From Ancylobacter moscoviensis (GTDB taxonomy: Bacteria > Pseudomonadota > Alphaproteobacteria > Rhizobiales > Xanthobacteraceae): a DNA stretch of 64,000 nucleotides. The DNA is taken from the NCBI RefSeq assembly GCF_007559435.1, contig NZ_VMBP01000001.1, positions 931,406 to 995,405 of the forward strand, in the 5' to 3' direction. This document shows positions 48,788 through 59,127 of the stretch, in pieces. Both the position numbers and the translations under genes were made by a program. The notes under the pieces were generated by a model, which ran no database searches, was not told the DNA's origin, and was given only the letters and a program-made list of their open reading frames with translations. Every line of letters starts with the position of its first letter. Position 1 is the stretch's first letter.

Positions 48788-49864
48788 ATGCCCGCCGCCG
48801 CCAATCCAGCCATTCGCGTTCCGCCGGCCGCCGCCCGTCCGGCGCCGGCGGCTCTGCTCGCCTGGTACGACCGCCACCGCCGTCGTCTGCCCTGGCGCGC
48901 GGCGCCGGGCCGGCGGCAGGAGCCCTACCGGGTTTTCCTCTCCGAGATCATGCTGCAGCAGACCACGGTGGTGACGGTCGCGCCCTATTACGAGGCCTTC
49001 CTGGCGCGCTGGCCGAGCGTCGCGGCGCTCGCCGAGGCGCCGCTGGAGGAGGTGCTCTCCGCCTGGGCCGGGCTCGGCTATTACGCCCGCGCCCGCAACC
49101 TGCACGCCTGCGCCCGGGCGGTCGTGGCACGGCACGGAGGCGTCTTTCCCGATACGGAGGAGGCGCTGCTCGATCTGCCCGGCATCGGCCCCTACACGGC
49201 CGCCGCCATCGCCTCCATCGCCTATGAGCGCCGGGCGGCGCCGGTGGACGGCAATTGGGAGCGGGTGGTGGCGCGCCTCTTCGCGGTCGACGAGCCGCTG
49301 CCGCGGGCGAAGGCGAAGCTGCGGGCGCTGGCGCTCACCTTGCTGCCGGATGCGCGCCACGGCGATTTCGCGCAGGCGATGATGGATCTCGGCGCCACCA
49401 TCTGCACGCCGCGCAAGCCCGCCTGCGCGCTGTGCCCGTGGACGGAGGCCTGCGTGGCGCGGGCGGAGGGCGCGCCCGAGCGCTACCCGGTGAAGGTAGC
49501 CAAGGCGGCGAAGCCGGCGCGGCGTGGCGTCGCCTTTCTCGCCGTCCGGGCGGACGGCGCGGTTCTCGTGCGTTCGCGGCCGCCGAAGGGACTGCTCGGC
49601 GGCATGAGCGAGGTGCCCTCGACGCCGTGGGAGCCGGGCGGTGTCGCCAATCCCGCCGGCCACGCGCCGCTGAAGGCGCCGTGGCGGGCGCTCAACGCGC
49701 CGGTAACCCACGTCTTCAGCCATTTCGCACTGGAGCTCGACGTGTGGCGGGCCGATCTCGCCGCCGGCACCACGGCCCCGGCCGGCCATCGCTGGGTGCG
49801 GCCGGAAGGGTTCGACGCCGAGGCCTTTCCCAGCGTGATGCGCAAGGTGCTGGCGAAGCTGTAG
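48788..49864 (+). CDS. mutY: A/G-specific adenine glycosylase MutY
   Basis: 358 residues. Catalytic Glu is in 'SEIMLQQTTVVTV', the helix-hairpin-helix in 'LPGIGPYTAAAIASI' and catalytic Asp in 'PVDGNWERVVARL'. The iron-sulfur cluster motif C-x6-C-x2-C-x5-C is in 'CTPRKPACALCPWTEAC'. A NUDIX-like C-terminal domain follows for 8-oxoG recognition. It removes adenine opposite 8-oxoguanine. The Trp after 'DGN' replaces the more usual Val, a minor variation. The ATG at 48788 fits. It is convergent with ccrM, with 6 bp between the stops. Confidence 0.95.
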   Translation: MPAAANPAIRVPPAAARPAPAALLAWYDRHRRRLPWRAAPGRRQEPYRVFLSEIMLQQTTVVTVAPYYEAFLARWPSVAALAEAPLEEVLSAWAGLGYYARARNLHACARAVVARHGGVFPDTEEALLDLPGIGPYTAAAIASIAYERRAAPVDGNWERVVARLFAVDEPLPRAKAKLRALALTLLPDARHGDFAQAMMDLGATICTPRKPACALCPWTEACVARAEGAPERYPVKVAKAAKPARRGVAFLAVRADGAVLVRSRPPKGLLGGMSEVPSTPWEPGGVANPAGHAPLKAPWRALNAPVTHVFSHFALELDVWRADLAAGTTAPAGHRWVRPEGFDAEAFPSVMRKVLAKL

Positions 49865-49870
49865 CGGGCG

Positions 49871-51067
<1,197 letters not shown>

Positions 51068-51149
51068 CTACCTTACTCGTACAGGACGCAACGGAACTCG
51101 TTTCCACAATGTCCTTCGGGCAGGGTAAAGACGGGGTAAAAGGTATCGC

Positions 51150-52226
51150 GTGAAGGAGCCGAATGTGGTCGAAGCGCCGGCTCAGCCGCCATCCCCTCCA
51201 TCGCCGCCGATGGTGCCGCGCTGGCATGGCGACGGGCTCCCCGCCCGCTCGATCCGCTTCGCCCTCACGGTGATGGCGCCGATCACGGCGGGGATGCTGG
51301 TCGGGGTCGATATCTGGCTGATCTACGCCATGGTAACCTGTATCCTCGCCTTCACGCTCGATACCGGCGGGCCGGCGCTGCACCGCCTCGGCTGGATGGC
51401 GGGGGCGGGGCTCGTCGTGCTCGCGGGCACCGGCATCGGCACGCTGGCCGCCGGCCACACGCCGCTGATCGTCATCGCCTTCGCGTTGGTCGGCGGGTTC
51501 TACGCGCTGGTGGAGAGCATCCATCCGAGCGCGGCCGCGGCGGCCCGCTTCATGTGCCTGACGCTGGCGGTGGGAGCGCTCTACGCGCCGTTGCAGCCCG
51601 GCGACGTGCCGGTCGTCGCCGCCTTCGTGCTCTATGCCTGGGCGGTGTCGATGGCGTGGGATGCCGTCACCGGCACCTGGCGCCCCTCCACGGCGCCGGC
51701 TCCGGCGATGGTCTATGCGCGCATCCGGGCTACCCAGCGCGAGCGCTGGGTTTTCGCCACGGCGGTCGCCATCGCGGTGCCGCTCGCCTTCCTCACCAGC
51801 CTCGCCCTCGGCCTGCACCGGCCCTACTGGGCGCTGATCGCCATCGTGCTGGTGCTGCGGGCGGACGCGCTGTCGAGCCGCCGCATGATGGAACAGACGC
51901 TGGGCGGCACGCTGCTGGGCGTGGTGGCGGCGCTGGCCTTTGGCTACGCGCTGCCCTTCCACGCGGCGCTGCTGGTCGGCATGGCGCTCGCCGCGCTCAT
52001 CCGCTGGCCGGCGCAGCAGCTGCACGGCGCGCTCGGCATGGCGGCGCTCACCGCCTTCATCATCCTGCTGTTGGAGCTGGTCGCCGGCAGCGTCGGCGGC
52101 GCGTCGCACGACATTCTCGAGCGGCTGGTCGACGTGATGGTCGGCTGCGTCTTCGCCGTGGTGGCGCTGCTGCTCGACCGGCTGGGGCAGGCGCTGCTGC
52201 GCCGTCTGTACCCGCGCCGCCCCTGA
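51150..52226 (+). CDS. FUSC family inner-membrane protein
   Basis: 358 residues with two clusters of about five to six hydrophobic helices separated by a short hydrophilic linker ('TAPAPAMVYARIRATQRERW'). 'LALGLHRPYWALIAIVLVL' near the start of the second half is the FUSC hallmark. Family members are linked to aromatic acid efflux (fusaric acid, p-hydroxybenzoate), but no membrane-fusion or outer-membrane partner is adjacent. The GTG at 51150 is the best start. It is divergent from ccrM. Confidence 0.82.
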   Translation: MKEPNVVEAPAQPPSPPSPPMVPRWHGDGLPARSIRFALTVMAPITAGMLVGVDIWLIYAMVTCILAFTLDTGGPALHRLGWMAGAGLVVLAGTGIGTLAAGHTPLIVIAFALVGGFYALVESIHPSAAAAARFMCLTLAVGALYAPLQPGDVPVVAAFVLYAWAVSMAWDAVTGTWRPSTAPAPAMVYARIRATQRERWVFATAVAIAVPLAFLTSLALGLHRPYWALIAIVLVLRADALSSRRMMEQTLGGTLLGVVAALAFGYALPFHAALLVGMALAALIRWPAQQLHGALGMAALTAFIILLLELVAGSVGGASHDILERLVDVMVGCVFAVVALLLDRLGQALLRRLYPRRP

Positions 52227-52238
52227 CGTCGGCCGGCT

Positions 52239-52892
52239 TCAGGGCACGGTCCAGAGGATCGGGAGCAGCCCCTGCGCCTGGGCAAGCTCGATGCCCTCGG
52301 CAAGGGGGATGGAGGCGAGGAAGACGCAGGCGTCGACGAAGGTGCGCACCACCAGCTGCGGGCGGATCTCCAGCGTATCGACATTGCGCCACAGGCGGGG
52401 GTTCGGCAGGAAGCGCGGCACCCGCGCCTTGTAGACGACATAGGCGTCGCCGAAGACCTCGGTGAGGAAGCGCTCTTCCTTGCGCACCACGAGAGTGAAG
52501 ACGATCACGGTGATGAACATCGCCGCCAGCGCGGCGGTGATGCTGCCGAACTGCGCGCCGGCGCCGGCCGCGCCGATGAAGGAGAAGAAATAGAGCGGGT
52601 TGCGGCACATCGAATAGGGGCCGACATCGACCAGCGTGGCCTTCTTGCGCCCGCCAATATAGAGCGAGCACCAGGTGCGGCCGATGATGGCCACGATCAT
52701 CAGCACCCGGCCGGTATGCTCGATGATCTCGTGCACGCTGAGGTCGTCGCCATCCGGCCAGACCGAATGACCGAACAGCAGCACGCCCACCGCGATGGTG
52801 CCGAGGGCATAGAGCCAGAGCTTGCGGACATTCTGCACGGCGGCGATGTCGAAGCTGGGCGTCGCGGGCGGCGTGCGCGGCATATCGGTCAT
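52239..52892 (-). CDS. Isoprenylcysteine carboxyl methyltransferase-like (ICMT/PEMT fold) membrane protein
   Basis: 217 residues with about five transmembrane helices. 'LVDVGPYSMCRNPLYFFSF' and 'KEERFLTEVFGDAYVVYKARV' are the SAM-binding signatures of this integral-membrane methyltransferase family. Bacterial members methylate phospholipids or unknown small molecules; the substrate here is not known. It is convergent with the FUSC gene. A dyad (GATGAG-CCGT-CTCATC, 52913-52928) lies just upstream of its start. Confidence 0.83.
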   Translation of the reverse strand: MTDMPRTPPATPSFDIAAVQNVRKLWLYALGTIAVGVLLFGHSVWPDGDDLSVHEIIEHTGRVLMIVAIIGRTWCSLYIGGRKKATLVDVGPYSMCRNPLYFFSFIGAAGAGAQFGSITAALAAMFITVIVFTLVVRKEERFLTEVFGDAYVVYKARVPRFLPNPRLWRNVDTLEIRPQLVVRTFVDACVFLASIPLAEGIELAQAQGLLPILWTVP

Positions 52893-53004
52893 GGAAGGCG
52901 GTTCCCGCGGGAGATGAGCCGTCTCATCAACCCGCCCGTCGCGGCTTTTTTCGGGCAGCCCTCACGTCATCGGGCCATTCTTCCAGCGGTTTGTGCGACA
53001 AGCC

Positions 53005-53985
53005 TCAGAGTTGGGCCGGCGCGGGGGCGGGCAGGCGCCGGTCGCGCAGGGCGAGGCCGGCGAGCACGAGGGCGAAGCCGACGGCGTGATAGGCGTGCAG
53101 CGTCTCGCCGATCAGCCCCACCGCGAAGGCCGCGCCGAACACCGGCATGAGCTGTAGGAACTGTCCCGAGCGGGTCGGCCCCAGCGTGCCGACGCCGCGC
53201 GCCCACAGCACGAAGCCGAGCGTGGGCAGGCTGCCGACATAGAGCACCAGCGGCGCCATGCTGCCGGCCCGTCCGGCGCCCGCGCCGAGGGTGGCGATTT
53301 CCCACAGCGCCACCGGCGCCAGCGCCACGAGGCCGAAGGGAATGCTCACCGTCAGCGCGGCGGCCGGTGAGAGGCCGGAGGGAAAGCGCTTGAGCAGCAC
53401 GGCATAGAGCGCGAAGGCGGCGATGCCGCAGAACAGCAGGACGTCGCCGCCGTTGAGGTCGAGGCGGGCCAGCGTGCCGAGATCGCCGCGCAGCACGATC
53501 AGCCCGACGCCGGCGGTGGAGACGGCGAGCGCCAGGCGCGAGCGGGCGCTGGTACGCTCCCGCAGCAGCAGCCAGCCGAACAGCCCGACGAGGATGGGCG
53601 CCGCCGCGCCGATGATCGAGCCGTTGACCAGGCTGGTATGGGCGAGCCCGGCATAGATCAGCACGGTGAAGACCGCGATGTTGAGCACGCCGCAGGCCAG
53701 CCAGAACGGCCAGCGGCGCATCACCTCGTCGCGACGGGCGAGGATCTCGCGGCCGGTGAAGGGCAGCAGCAGCGCCAGCGCCAGCAGCCAGCGCGCCGCC
53801 GAGAAGGTGGCGGGAGGCAGCACGTCGGCGGCGAGGCGCCCGGCAAGGAAGTTGCCGGACCACAGCAGCGCAGCGCCGGCCAGCGCGAGTGCGGCGAGAT
53901 TGGCGGGGGTGGAGAGGGCGACCGGGCGCAGGCTGCCGGCCGTGCGGGAAACCAGCGGAGTCAACGTGTCTGCCACGAATGCCAT
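53005..53985 (-). CDS. DMT superfamily transporter (EamA domains)
   Basis: 326 residues with ten transmembrane segments in two EamA repeats ('LLWSGNFLAGRLAADVLPPA' begins the first and 'FCGIAAFALYAVLLKRFPSG' the second). Such proteins export amino acids or related metabolites. The Lrp-type regulator gene lies upstream on the same strand, and a 21-bp dyad at 54037-54057 falls in the promoter region, which suggests Lrp-controlled export, a common pairing. The ATG at 53985 follows CAGGAGG. Confidence 0.88.
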   Translation of the reverse strand: MAFVADTLTPLVSRTAGSLRPVALSTPANLAALALAGAALLWSGNFLAGRLAADVLPPATFSAARWLLALALLLPFTGREILARRDEVMRRWPFWLACGVLNIAVFTVLIYAGLAHTSLVNGSIIGAAAPILVGLFGWLLLRERTSARSRLALAVSTAGVGLIVLRGDLGTLARLDLNGGDVLLFCGIAAFALYAVLLKRFPSGLSPAAALTVSIPFGLVALAPVALWEIATLGAGAGRAGSMAPLVLYVGSLPTLGFVLWARGVGTLGPTRSGQFLQLMPVFGAAFAVGLIGETLHAYHAVGFALVLAGLALRDRRLPAPAPAQL

Positions 53986-54036
53986 GACGCGCCTCCTGAC
54001 GTTCCGGGAGCGAAGCGGGGGATCGAAGGACCGATA

Positions 54037-54057
54037 TAGGTCAGTGTAGTTGACCTA
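54037..54057 (-). promoter_or_regulatory. 21-bp operator upstream of the EamA transporter
   Basis: TAGGTCA (54037-54043), GTGTAGT, TGACCTA (54051-54057): perfect 7-bp arms with a 7-bp centre, 52-72 bp before the transporter ATG. On the minus strand it ends at a TATATC -10-like element, so a bound protein would block RNA polymerase. The adjacent Lrp-type regulator is the first candidate. Confidence 0.55.
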
Positions 54058-54118
54058 GTTCGGCATGTCCTTGCTTTCTCGGGGGCGGTCGGCGGGGCGC
54101 TCCGGCAGATTCTGCCGC

Positions 54119-54670
54119 TCAGAGGCGCTTTTTCGGGCGACCGGTATCGCCGCCTATCTTTTCGGCAGTCGAATCGGGCGCGGCGGGCAGGGCGCGCAGG
54201 TGGTCGAGCGGCAGGCGGCCGCTCTCCTTCACCCGCTTGAGCGCCAGCGAGGAACGCACGCCGCGCACGCCCGGCAGGCCCATCAATATGTCATGGGCGA
54301 AATGGGCGAAGCCGTCGAGGTCCTCGCAGACCACATGCAGCAGGTAGTCGCTGTCGCCGGTGACGCTGTAGCAGGCGATGACCTGCGGCAGCGCCAGCAC
54401 CGCCGCCTCGAACTCGCGCGCGGCCTCCTCCACCTGCCGTTCCAGATGCACCTGGATGAAGGCGAGAACGCCGAGGCCGAGCCGGCCGGCGTCCAGCCGC
54501 GCCTGATAGGAGGCGATCAACCCCTCCTCCTCCAGCCGCCGGGTGCGGCGCAGGCAGGGCGAGGGGGAGAGGCCGATGCGTTCGGAAAGCTCGGCATTGG
54601 TGAGGCGTCCGTCCTCCTGCAGCTCCCGCAGGATGCGCAGATCGAACATGTCGAGCGTCGGGGTACGCAT
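54119..54670 (-). CDS. Lrp/AsnC family transcriptional regulator
   Basis: 183 residues. The helix-turn-helix 'LDMFDLRILRELQEDGRLTN' and 'LSERIGLSPSPCLRRTRRLE' is followed by the RAM effector domain ('VLAFIQVHLERQVEEAAREF', 'GDSDYLLHVVCEDLDGF'). A tail of about 30 polar residues extends beyond the usual length of about 155. It probably controls the EamA transporter gene just downstream and may respond to an amino acid. The ATG at 54670 is used. It is divergent from smc. Confidence 0.9.
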   Translation of the reverse strand: MRTPTLDMFDLRILRELQEDGRLTNAELSERIGLSPSPCLRRTRRLEEEGLIASYQARLDAGRLGLGVLAFIQVHLERQVEEAAREFEAAVLALPQVIACYSVTGDSDYLLHVVCEDLDGFAHFAHDILMGLPGVRGVRSSLALKRVKESGRLPLDHLRALPAAPDSTAEKIGGDTGRPKKRL

Positions 54671-54864
54671 GTTCTGTCTCCAGGGAACGGATTCACGGCA
54701 GGATCGGGCCGATACGGCCAATGTGGCGGCAGAAGACGCGCGACGGCAATTGGCCTTTCGGTCACCTCGGTGGCACCGGTGTAGCGTGGGGAAGCCGCAA
54801 CATCTCGTGGATCGGGGGCGGCCGACCACTTGAACTTGTGGTTGTCCGGCGGCACGCTAGGGGC

Positions 54865-57800
54865 ATGAAATTCACCCGGCTGCGTCTCACCGGCTTCAAG
54901 ACCTTCGTCGAGCCGACGGAAATGCTGATCGAGCCCGGCCTCACCGGCGTCGTGGGCCCGAATGGCTGCGGCAAGTCGAACCTCGTCGAGGCGATGCGCT
55001 GGGTGATGGGCGAGAGCTCCTACAAGGCGATGCGCGCCGAGGGCATGGACGACGTCATCTTCGGCGGCTCCACCACCCGTCCGGCCCGCAACACCGCTGA
55101 GGTCGTGCTCACGGTCGACAATGTCGACCGCTCCGCGCCAGCCGTGTTCAACGACGCCGACCTCCTGGAGATTTCCCGCCGCATCGAGCGCGAGGCCGGC
55201 TCCTCCTATCGTATCAACGGGCGCGAGGTGCGCGCGCGCGACGTGCAGATCCTGTTCGCCGACGCCTCCTCCGGCTCGCGCTCGCCCTCCATGGTGCGGC
55301 AGGGCCAGATCGGCGAGATCGTCGGCGCCAAGCCGATCGCCCGCCGCCGCCTGCTGGAGGAGGCGGCCGGCGTCGCCGGTCTCCACGCCCGCCGGCACGA
55401 GGCGGAGATGCGGCTGCGCGCCGCCGAGACCAATCTCACGCGCCTGGAGGACGTGATCGGCCAGATCACCGGCCAGCTCGACGCGCTGCGCCGCCAGTCG
55501 CGGCAGGCCTCGCGCTACCGCGTGCTGTCGGGCGATATCCGCAAGGCCGAGGCGGCCCTGCTCTGGTTGCGCTGGATGGAGGCGACGGGCGGCCTGAGCG
55601 AGGCGAGCCGGGCGCTCGACCTCGCCGTGCGCGAGGTCGCCGCCCGCACCACGGCGCAGGGCGAGGCGGCGCGTGCGGCGGCGGTGGCGGCGCACGGCCT
55701 GCCGGCGCTGCGCGAGGCGGATGCTTCGGCCGCGGCGGCGCTGCAGCGCCTGACGCTGGCACGCGGCGAGCTCGACCGCGAGGAGGCCCGCGCCGGTGCC
55801 CGGCGGGACGAGCTCGACCGCCGGCTGGCGCAACTCGGTGGCGACATGGAGCGCGAGCGCGCCCTCGCCGCCGATGCCGGCCAGATGCTCGCCCGCCTTG
55901 CCGAGGAGGCCGAGGAGCTGGCGATTGCGCAGGAGCAGGCCGCCGAGCTCGAGGACGAGGCCCTCGCCGCCCGCGAGGAAGCCGCCGCGCGGCTTTCCGA
56001 ATCCGAGCGCGACTTCGCCGAGGCGACCGCCGCAAATGCCGAGCGTGCTGCCCGCCGCGGGGCGCTGGAGCGCGCGCTGCGCGAGGCCGGCGAGCGCCTG
56101 ACGCGGCTGGAGCGCGAGGCCGGGACGCTGGCCGCCCAGCAGCGCCAGCTGGAGGCGAATGTCGGCGCCGCCCGGCTCGACGAGCGGCGCGACGCAGCGG
56201 AAGCCGCGCAGGACGCCTTTGCCGGCGCCGAGATGGCGGCGCATGAGGCGGAGGAGGCTCACATCGCCGCGCGCGCGGCGCTGGATCATGCCCGCCGCCC
56301 GCTCGCCGAGGCGGAGCGCGCCGCGCAGCGTCTCGACACCGAGGCGCGCACTCTCGCCAAGCTGCTCGACGTCGGCACGCCGCGCCAGTGGCCGCCGGTG
56401 CTCGACGCGATACGGGTGGCGCGCGGCTATGAGACGGCGCTCGGCGCGGCGCTGGGCGACGATCTCGACGTGCCCGCCGACATCGCCGCGCCGGTGCACT
56501 GGTCCGCTACCGATGCGACGGGCGACGCCCCGCTGCCGCCCGGCGCCGAGGCGCTGGCCAACCATGTCGAGGCCCCGGCGGTGCTGGCGCGGCGCCTCGC
56601 GCAGATCGGCGTGGTGGAACGTGTGGACGGCCCGCGTCTGGCGCCCGGTCTCAAGCCCGGCCAGCGGCTCGTCTCGCGCGAGGGCGACCTGTGGCGCTGG
56701 GACGGGCTGGTGGCCGCCGCCGATGCGCCGACCGCCGCCGCCCGCCGCCTCGCCGAGCGCAACCGGCTGGCCGACATCGAGGCGGAACTTCACGAGGCCC
56801 GCGCCGAGGTGGCGCGTCACCGTGCCGCGCTGGAGGTGGCGGAGAGCGCGCTGCGCGCCGCCGGGGCCCGCGAGAACGCCGCCCGCGAGGCGCGCCGCGC
56901 CGCGCTGCGGGCGATGGAGACCGCGCGTGACGATCTCGCCCGTGCCGAGCGTGCCGCCGCCGAGGAAGCCGCGCGTCTGGCCGCTCTCGGTGCCAATCTC
57001 GCCCGGCTTCAGGACGAGCGCGAGAATGCCGCCATCGCGCTGGAGGAAGCCCGTGCCGCCGTCGAGGCGCAGCCGCCCGCCGCCGAGGGCGAGGCGCGGC
57101 TGGCCGAGATCCGCGCCCGCGTCGCGCAGGATCGCGCGGTGCTGGCGGAAACCCGCGCCCGCGCCGAGGCGCTGGTGCGCGAGCGCGAGCAGCGCGCCCG
57201 CCGCCTCTCCGCCATCGCTTCCGAGCGCGCCTCGTGGGAGGCCCGTGCCGGCGGCACCGGCGAGCGCGTGGCCGCGCTGGAGGCGCGCGTCGCCGAGGCC
57301 GCCGCCGAGCGCGAGGAACTGGAGGATGCGCCGGCGCGTTTCGCCGCCCGCCGCCGCGCCCTGCTCGACGAGACCTCCAGGGCGGAGGCCGCCCGACGCG
57401 AGGCCGCCGACCGGCTGGCGGGCGCCGAGGCCGGGCAGGCCGAATCCGACAAGGCCGCGCGTGCCGCGCTCGACGCCCTCGCTTCCGCCCGCGAGGAGAG
57501 CGCCCGCGCCGAGGCCCGGGTGGAAGCCGCCCGCCAGCGCCGCGAGGATCTGGTGCGGGAGGTCGGCGAGGTGCTCGACGGGCCGCCGGAAAGCGCCCGG
57601 GAGATCGCCGGCTTCACCGAGGATTCGCAGCTTCCGATGCTCGCCGAGCTGGAGGGGGAACTCGTCCGCCTCAAGGCCGACCGCGAGCGGCTCGGCGCGG
57701 TGAATCTGCGCGCCGAGGAGGAGCTGGTGGAGATCGAGACCCAGCAGCAGGGCCTCGCCGCCGAGCGCGACGATCTCACCGAGGCGATCAAGCGCCTGCG

Positions 57801-58317
57801 TCAGGGCATCTACAGCCTCAACCGCGAGGCGCGCGAGCGCCTGCAGGCGAGCTTCAACGTGGTGGACGGCCATTTCCGCCAGCTCTTCACCACCCTGTTC
57901 GGCGGCGGCGAGGCGCAGCTCGTGCTGACCGATTCGGACGACCCGCTGGAGGCCGGCCTCGACATCGTCGCCAAGCCGCCGGGCAAGAAGCCGCAGTCGC
58001 TGTCCCTGCTTTCGGGCGGCGAGCAGGCGCTGACCGCCATGGCGCTGATCTTCGCCGTGTTCCTCACCAATCCCGCGCCGATCTGCGTGCTCGACGAGGT
58101 GGACGCTCCGCTCGACGACGCCAATGTCGAGCGTTTCTGCAACCTGCTGGACGAGATGCGGCGCCTCACCGAGACGCGCTTCGTCACCATCACCCACAAC
58201 CCGATCACCATGAGCCGGATGAACCGCCTGTTCGGCGTGACCATGGCCGAGCGCGGGGTGTCGAAGCTGGTCTCGGTCGACCTCGCCACCGCCGAGAGCT
58301 GGCGCGAGGCGAGCTGA
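54865..58317 (+). CDS. smc: Chromosome segregation protein SMC
   Basis: 1,150 residues. Walker A is at residues 31-38 ('GPNGCGKS'). Two long Ala/Glu/Arg coiled coils flank a hinge at about residues 495-620, and the C-terminal head has the signature 'LSLLSGGEQALTAMALIF' and Walker B 'ICVLDEVDAPLDDANVERF'. With ScpA and ScpB (not in the window) it folds and separates the chromosome. The ATG at 54865 gives the conserved 'MKFTRLRLTGFKTFVEP' start. In many relatives smc follows dsbA directly; here mutY, ccrM and five other genes lie between. Confidence 0.96.
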   Translation: MKFTRLRLTGFKTFVEPTEMLIEPGLTGVVGPNGCGKSNLVEAMRWVMGESSYKAMRAEGMDDVIFGGSTTRPARNTAEVVLTVDNVDRSAPAVFNDADLLEISRRIEREAGSSYRINGREVRARDVQILFADASSGSRSPSMVRQGQIGEIVGAKPIARRRLLEEAAGVAGLHARRHEAEMRLRAAETNLTRLEDVIGQITGQLDALRRQSRQASRYRVLSGDIRKAEAALLWLRWMEATGGLSEASRALDLAVREVAARTTAQGEAARAAAVAAHGLPALREADASAAAALQRLTLARGELDREEARAGARRDELDRRLAQLGGDMERERALAADAGQMLARLAEEAEELAIAQEQAAELEDEALAAREEAAARLSESERDFAEATAANAERAARRGALERALREAGERLTRLEREAGTLAAQQRQLEANVGAARLDERRDAAEAAQDAFAGAEMAAHEAEEAHIAARAALDHARRPLAEAERAAQRLDTEARTLAKLLDVGTPRQWPPVLDAIRVARGYETALGAALGDDLDVPADIAAPVHWSATDATGDAPLPPGAEALANHVEAPAVLARRLAQIGVVERVDGPRLAPGLKPGQRLVSREGDLWRWDGLVAAADAPTAAARRLAERNRLADIEAELHEARAEVARHRAALEVAESALRAAGARENAAREARRAALRAMETARDDLARAERAAAEEAARLAALGANLARLQDERENAAIALEEARAAVEAQPPAAEGEARLAEIRARVAQDRAVLAETRARAEALVREREQRARRLSAIASERASWEARAGGTGERVAALEARVAEAAAEREELEDAPARFAARRRALLDETSRAEAARREAADRLAGAEAGQAESDKAARAALDALASAREESARAEARVEAARQRREDLVREVGEVLDGPPESAREIAGFTEDSQLPMLAELEGELVRLKADRERLGAVNLRAEEELVEIETQQQGLAAERDDLTEAIKRLRQGIYSLNREARERLQASFNVVDGHFRQLFTTLFGGGEAQLVLTDSDDPLEAGLDIVAKPPGKKPQSLSLLSGGEQALTAMALIFAVFLTNPAPICVLDEVDAPLDDANVERFCNLLDEMRRLTETRFVTITHNPITMSRMNRLFGVTMAERGVSKLVSVDLATAESWREAS

Positions 58318-58504
58318 GAGGGCGAGGGCGTCCGCGTGGCGGGCCCGCGCGGTCTTCCGGTGCGGCCTCCCGCCACGTCCTTCCCGGGCATTCGCCGTAT
58401 TTGACGCGGACCGCGGCCATGCCAGAACCGCAAGGACGGCTTCCCCTGGTGCGAAAGCGCGTCCGGAGCCCTGCGACAGAGCGTCCACCCGTCCGAATTT
58501 GCAT

Positions 58505-58568
58505 GTCATTACAATGACTTAAAAGATGTGTTCACATCCTTGACACCCCATGGAGCGAACACTATGGT
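58505..58568 (+). promoter_or_regulatory. atp operon promoter with two upstream dyads
   Basis: TTGACA at 58540-58545 and TATGGT at 58563-58568 are separated by exactly 17 bp, the clearest sigma70-type promoter in the window, 55 bp before atpI. Immediately upstream lie two perfect dyads: GTCATT-AC-AATGAC (58505-58518) and GATGTG-TT-CACATC (58525-58538), the second abutting the -35. The regulators are unknown. The rest of the 305-bp gap after smc (58318-58500) shows no gene. Confidence 0.65.
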
Positions 58569-58622
58569 GCGCCCGGCTTCGGGGTGGGGAAATCCTTCTC
58601 CGGTCAGGCTTGAGCGTGGATC

Positions 58623-59006
58623 ATGGGCGACCGAGACAAGACGGACGGCCAGGGTGACTCGGGTAGGCCGGATCTCTCCGACGCCGAACTCACCGGCCGG
58701 CTGCGCGGGCTGGGCAGTGCCCTCGACAAGGTGCACGCCGAGCGCAAGGTCGAAGAGGCGAGGTCCGCGGTGCCGGACCGGACCTCGGCGTCGGCGGGCA
58801 TGACGCTGGCTTTCCGGCTGGGGAGCGAGTTCGTCGCCGGAGTTCTGGTCGGGGCCGGCCTCGGCTGGGGTTTCGACTACCTCGTCGGCACGTCGCCGTG
58901 GGGAATGATCGTGTTTCTGCTGCTCGGCTTCGGGGCGAGCGTGATGAACATGATGCGCGCCGCCGGGGAAACCGGCCGCAAGACGCCGCCGAAGGGCGGG
59001 GCGTAA
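58623..59006 (+). CDS. atpI: F0F1 ATP synthase assembly protein AtpI
   Basis: 127 residues. A polar N-terminal half of about 60 residues is followed by two transmembrane helices ('GSEFVAGVLVGAGLGWGFDY' and 'GMIVFLLLGFGASVMNMMRA'), the AtpI pattern. It helps assemble the c-ring or supply Mg2+. It is the first gene of the F0 operon, before atpB. The ATG at 58623 is used. Confidence 0.9.
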   Translation: MGDRDKTDGQGDSGRPDLSDAELTGRLRGLGSALDKVHAERKVEEARSAVPDRTSASAGMTLAFRLGSEFVAGVLVGAGLGWGFDYLVGTSPWGMIVFLLLGFGASVMNMMRAAGETGRKTPPKGGA

Positions 59007-59127
59007 GGGGTTTGTCGGCGCCGGCCTCGCGGCGGGTGTCGAAGCAGATGGGCAGTGCCGCCATAGGCGGCGCACGAGATGGGGACGGGCGCTTCACGGC
59101 GCCGCGTGTTGAGGGCAGCGACCGGCG

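Noticed and set aside
54517..58509. A 1,330-codon open frame on the minus strand, opposite smc and reaching into lrp
   Set aside because: It is antisense to a full-length SMC with all motifs. Its product is low-complexity (Gly/Ala/Arg/Leu) and matches no domain. High third-position GC leaves long antisense frames open.
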